The notes beneath the pieces were generated by a model. The model searched no databases, was not told where the DNA came from, and saw only the letters and a list, made by a program, of their open reading frames with translations. 64,000 nucleotides of DNA from Symsagittifera roscoffensis (taxonomy: Eukaryota; Xenacoelomorpha; Acoela; Convolutidae), in assembly GCF_963678635.1 (NCBI RefSeq), contig NC_087068.1, positions 33,303,436 through 33,367,435 of the forward strand, read 5' to 3'. A program made the position numbers and the translations under genes. Of this stretch, positions 55,691 through 64,000 are shown piece by piece; the stretch's first letter is position 1, and every line of letters starts with the position of its first letter.

Positions 55691-58600
55691 ATGATGGACC
55701 CTGCTTGCGAGGTCAATGAGAAAAGTACCAGGGAAAAGAACGATGGGAACGAAGCCCTAGTAGAAGGAACAAGTCCGCCGCTTGACCTGGATCTCAATGA
55801 AATAATTGGGGCAGATGAAGAAATATTACCCTACGCAGAAGAGGACTGGGAGGACCCCTAACAGATAGAGGCTCCAATGAACTTGGAACCAATCTCCTTT
55901 TTCGATAGAAACAAGACAAAGTGACAGGACAAGACCCGCAAAGAATTAGAACCATTACGTATCGACCTGAAGAAGATAGTGGAAGAATTGTTGGGTCTAG
56001 AGGAGGTACCCGCCTCACAAGACATAGAAATAGTCGACGATCAAGACAAGGAATGGGTCGACGACGGGTCTAAGCCTGAGGTAGAAATTGACAGGGAGCA
56101 GTAGCAGTCGTACAAACAAAAAATGACAAACCTGCGCGTCTTGGACGAAATGTCATCAGACCCAAAAAAAACTAGTGTCACGATTCAGGACGTAGACCGC
56201 GAGAGCAACAAATACAGAAAAAATGACAGAGATGATCCTTCCTGGGCAGCCCAGCAAAGGCTATAACTCATTACTGCGTCCAACCTCAACTTGAAATACG
56301 GTATGCGATCGACAGGGACGTCGAAGGATTTATTTGTTCGGGGAGTGGGGGTAGGACTTACCAACACTGAAAAAATTTAGGACTTATATACACTGAGTGG
56401 GGGGCAGGACATACCCAGACTGAACAAAAAGAAACAAGAGTAACAGGTAACCTAGAAGTAGAAACAGATGAAGACCCCAAGAAACCGGACATAGTGTCAT
56501 ATTTCATTAGTAGTAGAGTAGTACTGTCAATATTCAACTTGCCAAATGAATTCTCGAGTAGCGTAACACATACAAATAGCAATTTTACACTTACAATTAG
56601 GACAAGTGCAATAGTGATCACAGCGAACTGCACGGTGGATTTGCAAGAAGCCGCACTAATCGTGTTTAGTGTGAAACCACAACTGATGATAAGTAGGAAA
56701 ATTTTGATTAGGACTGCTTCGGCTGTGAGGAAGTCAAGATAAAGCACGGAGAAGAAGAAGTTAAGTCAACTGGCAAGCTAGTCGTGCCAAAGTTTCCAGA
56801 AGAGAAGTTGAATGAAGAGCAAAGACCTTCGGGATCAGGAAGAAATACGGAACGAGACAATAAGGAGGGAGAATACCGTCGGCCGGAGGAGCCGATAGAA
56901 CAGGATCCCGACCAAGCGAGAGAACTTGTCGATTAAGCCTACACAGGTGGAGTGTCAAGCTAGACTTTAGTTTCTTGGATGACTATGAAGTTGGAAAGGA
57001 CAAGGCTGGATGAATCGTGTCTTCCAGGAGCGACTAGATGAGTTGGAAGTTGAATTTTGTGGTATGGGAGTACTTAGAATGGAGGAAGCAACAAACGTAC
57101 CGGCAATCTCGACCTTCGTGACTCCTAATCAGTCCCAGCAGTGACACATCTGGTTGATAGCAGCAGGAATAAATTTAAGCTCCACAACCGCGTTACAATC
57201 TGCTGACCTTGAGGGACTGCCCTCAAATAACACCATGGAGCCAGTAAATGACAGGACTTGAGAGTGAACCATAGTGAACAAAACAGCGAAGAGAGGCCAG
57301 GAAGATTTTTGAGGACCAGAGCACCAACAGGACAACGTGTGAAGATGTTTAAGCAAGGGCGGGCGTCTCCAGCTCACGCGAAAGAAAGAGCTTATCCAAA
57401 ATCATTAGCCCAAGAAGGTGATGTCGAAAGATATGGCGAGCTGAAATTTCGAATAGACGAGACAATCTTCGCAGCATAAGTCAAAATAGAAATGATGGGA
57501 GCAAAGATAATGGTGGTAGCGAGCTCGGACTTCGTGCACACCTCTAAGTCCTTCTTTTGGCTTGATGTATTCATGTTGGCAGGAAATGACCTGGATTCGA
57601 TGCAGTCCACATCAATGGCGATCGGGATTCAAAGAAAAACCGAATTGAACCCGGTAACAATGAACCCGATCACCGGCATAGTAATGGTTTCCTGAGCAGA
57701 CTCAGTGAACCTACAACGGAGGAAAGGGCGGGGGCCAGCAATAAAAGTCATTTTGGAATATAGATTTGTTAAAAGAAGCAGGATTCCAGAAAGTAACACC
57801 AAAAGCAAAATTCGTGTTGTCTCCGGGATATATACATCTTTCTTATGGATTAAAGTTCGTGTATGCAATGATAGCATTAATTTTGGAAGGAAAAAATGAA
57901 GTGATCATTCCTGCCCCAAAGCGCGAAGTGGAAGCGAAAAACCTGAGACCACTTCGGTCAGAATTGGCAGTATGATCGGATATCTCAAATGCTATGAGAA
58001 CACAAAAAGATCATTCGCTGAATATGCTAGTGTTGAATGAAGCGCTGGGAATGGAAATATCCAAATTTAGCAGACAGCTCAAAATGAAGCCTAGAAATCT
58101 ACGCCGATCATTGAGTTATAGTGGGAATGTCTAATGGGTGGTTCAGAGGAGTGGAGATCAAGAAAGAAGGAGAAAAGAGGCAAAACGCCAAAGAAACGAA
58201 AGCTCACTTGGAAGTTATGATTTTGCGAACGAGGCCAGAGGCAAAGAAGTGGCTGCACTTGACCCCTCGAATAGCAGCATTGGGCATGGACGCTTTCGAG
58301 CAAGGCCAAGCGATGATCATGAAAATTCACGGCCACCTTTTAAAAGAATTGAACCTAACGAGAGTGCGAAAGGTTTGTCAGAAGAATTTGTATATAGGGT
58401 TTGCAAATCACAGTTGAGGCATTCTGAACACAGAGCAGGGGAGAAGACCGTTTCGAGAGAATTGATAGCATATTAGAAGGGTTGGGGGCAGGATGGACCG
58501 TGCCCTTCCTGGCAAAAGTCTACCCGGCACTCTCTCGCTTGCTAATAAGGGAATTTCTCAAAGCATTTACCGAATTGTCGATTGTAGTGATCCTGGCATT

Positions 58601-59643
58601 ATTCGTGACGTTTGGAACAGAAATGTTTGCGAAAGGACCAGCAATACTGCTAACCGAAGGGATACAGAATCTCCAGCTGGACGGACTCCCAACGTCAATT
58701 GCGATTACGCTTGGCAATTTGGGAGAATTGATGAATTTGACCCGCTACCCCAACCAAATGAGAGAGAATGTGAAAAAATTTTGTATGAAACGATCCACTG
58801 AATCCTGGACTAAAATAAAAGATCTGAGACATACTCTGATCCAATACCTCGCTTTGGAACAGGAAAAGACAAAACAAAAGAAAATTAAGATGAAGTGCGA
58901 CGTTATGCAGGAGGCGTGCCCCTTCTAACTGATTTAAGTCTAGCTGTAAGAAAAGATCACTTAGCATTAATCAGAGGAACCACTGAGTTTGTGATGATGA
59001 TATGCGGTCCAGCAGTGATATTTGCGTTCTCTGATGTTAATTCGAAGCATACAGAAGGTCGGTGTTGCACCTGAACCTCATTTCAGCAGTGGACGGTAGC
59101 ATGCTGAATTGGTGTGATCAGAATGCGCTACCTGATGAGTAAAGATGAGTAATGATGAGTAAAGATTCGTTGTTCGCGAAGAAAGCAGAGCCAGAGATGA
59201 CTGCAGAAAACTTCAACAACCCTTTCCGTGACCGAATGGGCGAAGTGGATAGAGGGCACATCGAAGTGTTCTCGAAACTCTGGAAATTGAGGCCATTTGA
59301 CAAAACGAATGGCGAGATAGCAAGAATTCCTCGTTTGATTGCAAATAATGAAAAAAGAAACGAAAGACTGCGGCGATTACAGAAAGCACTAGAAGAAATA
59401 CCTGAATTCCCCTTGATTAGAAGGATGTTGCTCGGAGTAGACTCCGTAGTACAAACTCCCAGGTTGAGAGCCTTCGAAACCAACAAAAGGAAGATGGAAA
59501 AGTTCTCCGAATCGATAAACCCGTGCTTCGTGAGCAGGATTTATGCCGTGCTGCAATACACGCATTTATCATATGCGAATGAGTCCACGAGGAGACGAAT
59601 GAACAATGCAGCTACTCCGAAACGGGGAAGATTCGAGGAATAA
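55691..59643 (+). pseudogene. unidentified gene with SGNH-like segments, copy 2 (plus strand)
   Basis: A homologue of copy 1 on the other strand. Paired landmarks, in the same order: PACEVNE...KNDGNE...PLDLDLNE...ILPYAEE (from 55691); TNLRVLDEMSSDPKK (about 56130); GAKIMVVASSDF (57492 block); FVLSPGYIHLSYGLKF and 'LRPLRSELAV' (57766-57975); LGMEISKFSRQLKMKPR (about 58050); LTPRIAALGMDAFEQG (58121-58417); GAGWTVPFLAKVYP with 'ILALFVTFGTEMFAKGP' (58482-58928); and RRMLLGVDSVVQTPRL with RRRMNN (59152-59643). Similarity to copy 1 is roughly half the residues in these blocks. The GTND-bearing SGNH part of copy 1 has no clear counterpart here. Stops and frame changes are frequent between blocks, yet three blocks are still open for more than 90 codons. 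The real start may be either Met in MMDPACEVNE. Confidence 0.55.
56634..56972 (+). repeat. 339-bp direct repeat, copy 1
   Basis: This block recurs at 59685-60019 with about 88% identity by eye. Shared text includes 'ttgcaagaagccgcactaat', 'aggactgcttcggctgtgag' and 'ataccgtcggccggaggagc'. It lies inside copy 2 of the SGNH-like gene. Its presence again 3.05 kb downstream indicates a tandem duplication of the gene. Confidence 0.88.
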
Positions 59644-59684
59644 TATGCCAAATTAGACCTGGCGCCAACGTTTATGAGACGCAA

Positions 59685-60019
59685 GGCGGACTTGCAAGAA
59701 GCCGCACTAATCGTGATTAGTGTGAAACCAGAACTGATGATAAGGGGAAAAATACTGATTAGGACTGCTTCGGCTGTGAGGAAGTCAAGATAAAGCACGG
59801 AGAAGAAGTTAAGTCAGCTGGCAAGCTAGTCGTGCCGAAGTTTTCAGACGAGATGATGAATGAAGATCAAAGACCTTCGGGGTCAGGAAGAAATCAGGAA
59901 CGAGACGATAAGGGGGAGAATACCGTCGGCCGGAGGAGCAACGGAACAGGATACCGATCAAGCGAGAAAACTTGACGATGAAGCATAGACAGGTGGAGTG
60001 TCCATCCTAGACTTTAGTT
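59685..60019 (+). repeat. 339-bp direct repeat, copy 2
   Basis: Second copy of 56634-56972. It starts 42 bases after the end of copy 2 of the SGNH-like gene and appears to mark the entry into a third, 5'-truncated copy. Confidence 0.88.
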
Positions 60020-63000
60020 GGAACAGAACTGTTCAGAATGACGACTGAACCGGCGGAAGATGAAACTTCCACGCTGGTACCTCCCTCAGTCTTCATCCTT
60101 TAGCTCTCTTGGTAAGCCTAAAATCACCAAAACGAAATTTTTAATGGAGTCTCCGCTTAGGAGAAAAATAGAAGGCGCAGCCCGAGTACCTTTCTTGGGA
60201 AACTTGCCAGAAGAAGAGTGAAAAATTCACCACAGGGATCATGAAAATAGAACAGGCTGTAAGGAAGAGGTCTGGACAGTTCTCAACAGACCACTGATGC
60301 GGGAAGTCTTTGATAATTTGGACGAATATGAAGAGAGAATGATCGAAGTGTTGATTGATTCGGCCACTGATGAAAGTGAAGTTAGTAATCCGATCAAAGC
60401 GAGACAGCAAGAAGACAGCGCTGATTTTGTATACCTGTCCAGAACTTAAAAAGAGATAATGTGATCGAAAATGGTGGTCGACAAACACAACGACATGAAG
60501 ATGAAATTGGGCAGCAAAGTGACGTTAAACAGAACTGGAAAGACAATAGCAGGTTCAGAAATCTCAGCAAAAGCTGGCAACTCAGCCAAACGAAAACGTG
60601 TTGAAGATGTCTTGGATATTGGGCAAGGCGACGTCTAATTGCCTGGCACAGCTAGAACACTGACCGACGTAACGATGGTGCCACCCATCCTCATGGCAGG
60701 ATTAAGATCAGCCAGTTACAAGACCAAGAGGAGTGACCGCACTCTGACTGGAGCTACATTAGAGATGCAAACACTCAGCCAGTGAGGTGAAAGTACCCTA
60801 CGGGATTTTAGACCATCTTGCATGAACCATGGAAAGGGAAGAGTCATAGGACAGCTGATGGAGTAGAACCGATTGACAGTATCGGACACCGTCTCGATTG
60901 ACGAGCCCGCTGGTGGATACATGGAGATGGTCGAGTACAGAATTTCGGCCAGAGGACACTTAATTGCTCTAGAAAAGAAAGATGCCATGGTATTTTAACT
61001 GGAGGAGATGATACAAGGCACAACGATTAAACAGAAGACATACGGAACATTTATCTCCTCTGAAATGCACGTAGAAACGATTGATCAATTGGTGAGTTTA
61101 CCGTGGAGAGCAGTAGTACTACGTCATTTCGAAGAAGAAATGAGAACTACTCCAAAGATGCATGCTCTGATAGCGATACCGGTCTTGAGCACGGAGCTGC
61201 AACTGAGGTTTGCTTGGTGCATGACGGGATTGAAAATGGAAGAGTGTGACTCGGAAGAAAGAAAAAGATCAAAAGAAGAGAAGTTGCTCTTGATGACGAG
61301 TCTGAGAGACTTCATGATTCGAGAAAGAGCGGCAGCAGCGTGCGCGAAACGGAAAGATCCTCTATATTTGGTCCGGTTCATGTTAGAGCAGATAACGGTG
61401 CCAGCGCTGAAAACATGAGCCAAATTTCTGAGAGAAGGTAGTGATCTAGCGAAGACCTTGCTCTTACAAGCGCTGTCAGACATACATCAGATTGAACCGA
61501 TGCGAGTGAATATGAAATCGTAGAGCTGGAACCATTGAAGAAAGTCGATGAAACACGAAGATTCTCAAATAAAGAGCTTAGGGTCACAAAAAAATCAGTG
61601 GGAGCACTGCTGAAGTCCAGTGAGAGTTGTGGACCGACAAGGAAGAAATCGTATCATTATGTGCCTGGAGTTGTAGGGATGGCATACAAGACTTTCATTC
61701 ACGAAGACTTACGTGGTTGTTATTTTGATTACAAACAAGCGGTGTTGCTCAGGTTCTGTCTGTCAAGAATTGCCATGATAAGGAGCGTAGCCAGTCAGCA
61801 AGCTAAATTGGAACTTGTCTTGGATGAAAAGGTGACAGCACTTTCAGTAACAAATCCGATAACCGAGTGGATTTTGAATTGGGTTTCTCAAACGAATTAG
61901 TGAGAGCGAGCCTGAATTAGTGAGACACAGGATGTGCAAAATGAGTTGAATTCAGATTGCAACTTGCGTGATCTCAACATCATTTACAACTTGATGACAA
62001 CAGCCTCTAGGAGCAACAGAGAAAACAATGTGGAGTTGCCTGGCTGAACACCAGAAGACTGGGTTAAGCCTTGTAGCTATCTGCCGAAAGTCTGTGGACT
62101 AGAATTTCATGTATGTGGTGGTCTCGACTGCGTAAAGACACTTGCAAAACAACACAAGCAATTAAAGATACTGTTCAGAAATAGAGTTAAGAAAGCAAAA
62201 ATGGAAACGGCATTAACTGCAGATTGCCACGGAGGAACTGAAGGGAATCTAGGGACTGCATTAGGATTCTACAGCATGTTTGGTTTTTAAGAGTCTTTAT
62301 TGAATCTAAAACAAAAGCATGATATGGTCACAGCCATCAGTGTAGAAGTGTTTCCGGGAGTCTTGAAAAACGAACAGAAACATATTGAAAAACGGAGAGA
62401 AGCAATAGAAGTGAAAATGAACATCTGGCAGAGTGCAACTTATCGCAGACCGTGGGGAGCGCGATATCTAGAAGGATCGACGTTGGTTCCGATGTGTAAA
62501 AGCCGATACCCAGTACACTTTGTAGCAGTGTATGTAAAGAGTACAAGGACGATATTAAATCAGGCCTTCTCGGTGCCGAAATGTGTAAGACTAGCGAGAA
62601 AGTCGGAAAATTTTTAGGAGTTGCTATGTAAGATGTTTGCAGCAGTTCCAGGAAGAACCAAAGACGAATTAGAACCCATACTGGGAAAGAAGTTTTTTTG
62701 GATACGCCAGTGGGAACTTTAGTGAATTTGAAAGATACAAACAGAGAGGATCAAATGCGACAGATTATAATGGAGTAGACAAAAACGATGAAATCTACTG
62801 AGTAATGATGGAAGTGGAACCAGATTCATTGGTTTAACAGATTCATCACAGCGCATAAAGATATTAGTAATTGGAGTTATGATGGCAGTTCAATGGCTAG
62901 ATGCTCATGTAATGGAGAACAATCGACAAGAGACACCGACCAAAGAACAGTTGGAGGAACTTGATTGTCTGAAAGATTTAGATTTTTCTTGAGACAATGT

Positions 63001-63464
63001 GCAAAGTCTTGAATATTCCGATGGAAGTGAAGAAGATATGGACTAGAAGACGAATGATGCCATGGTTTAGAACCAATATGACTGCATGGTTGTATGAGTA
63101 TGCAAAAAAGCATATATCGAAGCACACCAGAGTGTACAATTCGTGTTAGATGGACATTGGATCGGAAGCTTTCAAGCGAGTTTTTGCAGTGCATCGGAAT
63201 TCAGTGACTACCGCAGAAAAAAGGACGTCGAGAACAAGAGAAAGAGAAGAATTGTTGAAGGAAGACTTGGAGAGAAACGTGATGTTGTGCCTCCACAACG
63301 GCTTCTGCAGGAATAGGGAGACTAGTGTGGACCCTCTAACTTGTTGTGAACAAAGAGTAGAAGAGCAGAAATGTTGGAGGACTACCTCCATTAGCGTCAA
63401 AAAGGCCAGAGACGCTGAAACGGATAGTGCGGAGCCAATGTCGCAGGAGGAGGAGATGGAGTAA
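60020..63464 (+). pseudogene. coding-like region, probable third copy or continuation of the SGNH-like family
   Basis: A series of + strand blocks: 61008-61418 (MIQGTTIKQKTYGTF..., then a Leu/Glu/Lys-rich helical part), 61535-61900 (KKSYHYVPGVVGMAYKTF, then 'LRGCYFDYKQAVLLRFCLS'), about 62190-62290 (TADCHGGTEGNLGTALGF), 62300-62617, and about 62990-63464 (NIPMEVKKIWTRRRMMPWF; one in-frame TAG near 63149; then a Cys-containing and acidic C-terminus). Composition (A/G-rich, Glu/Lys/Met-rich) is like copy 2, and it follows the direct repeat. I could not pair its blocks one-to-one with copy 1 or 2. It may be a faster-decayed copy or a different part of a longer gene. Confidence 0.4.
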
Positions 63465-63465
63465 T

Positions 63466-63627
63466 GATGAGAAGCCGAAAAACCAGATGCAAAAGGGAGA
63501 AAGTTAAGAAGAATTTAGAAATTTTGGAACTTCTAAACGATGAAGACCAAAAGAAAGAAGTAAACAAAGAAGTAAATAAGAAGAAGATGTTAAAACTCAG
63601 AATTTTTGTGTCAGAAAATTTCAACTG
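63466..63627 (+). CDS. small Lys/Glu-rich open frame
   Basis: A 53-codon frame (MRSRKTRCKREKVKKNLEIL...) begins directly after the preceding block's stop, with overlapping TAATGATG context, and ends VSENFN. It is highly charged and coil-forming. It could be a small protein or the tail of the preceding coding region after a frameshift. Confidence 0.25.
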
Positions 63628-64000
63628 AAAATCAAGCAACTAAGCTTGCAATTGAAATTGATTGAAAGAGAAGTTTTAGTTGATTTTTGAAATGAGAATT
63701 TGTTGCATTTATAAATTTTCATAGCAAATTTAGTAAATTTTTTTATTTAGCGACACTTAATATTTTAGATAGGCTTCAGTGAGAAGCATATTAATTATTC
63801 TAGCCTGCATGTTTGTTTTTAATCAACTAGGATGACTAATAACTTTGTGGTGATATGAAGGGCTTGAGTAATCTCTTGAAGAAGAAGATTATTTCAATTT
63901 TCCTTCTTACCATTAAGTTCCTTTATTTCATTATTCAGGACTTATAGCAACTAAACTTCTGAAGGGAGGAAGCATAGTAGGATAGTTTTGGTTTGTTGGT
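63628..64000. other. no gene
   Basis: AT-rich sequence to the window end; nothing recognisable. Confidence 0.4.

Overview
This is a window of animal-type nuclear DNA. It is AT-rich and almost entirely built from decaying mobile elements, with one recognisable host gene. The evidence for a metazoan is a GT31 (beta-1,3-galactosyltransferase-like) gene with a canonical GT-AG intron, a Polinton/Maverick (adintovirus-like) fossil, a BEL/Pao fossil and an envelope-bearing Ty3/gypsy element with long terminal repeats (LTRs). The sequence alone does not fix the phylum; an invertebrate is my guess. A 200-base run of N shows this is a draft assembly.

Layout. (1) 1-14.1 kb, + strand: a broken Polinton in the order integrase, penton-like minor capsid, pX-like core protein, double-jelly-roll major capsid, adenain-type protease, and then protein-primed DNA polymerase B (PolB). 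Each gene is broken by stops and frameshifts. A 3.7-kb segment bounded by ~110-bp inverted repeats sits between protease and polymerase. (2) 14.1-24.2 kb: a palindromic MITE (short non-autonomous transposon) with TA ends, then AT-rich DNA with unidentified + strand coding remnants, one of them membrane-protein-like, and a dispersed repeat. (3) 24.2-25.7 kb: the GT31 gene. (4) 26.2-29.8 kb: a foldback repeat of CCGCTCAAA-like units and a BEL/Pao pol fossil on the minus strand. (5) 33.2-45.6 kb: a nearly full-length Ty3/gypsy element on the minus strand, with gag, protease, RT/RNase H, integrase, envelope and a 3' accessory frame. Its gag-pol junction has a textbook -1 frameshift signal. Its integrase has lost the central catalytic Asp region, and one LTR edge is duplicated around a foldback repeat. 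(6) 45.6-51.2 kb: mostly non-coding, with a second copy of the dispersed repeat and another unidentified coding remnant. (7) 51.2-63.5 kb: at least two, probably three, diverged copies of an unidentified gene family. Two copies are head-to-head around a 180-bp spacer. The family has an acidic N-terminus and SGNH-hydrolase-like segments.

The Polinton genes would together have made a virion and a self-synthesising element. The gypsy genes would have made an enveloped retrovirus-like particle. Neither looks competent now. The SGNH-like family is the part I could not match to a named element, and it is the best candidate here for something undescribed. All similarity statements are by eye.
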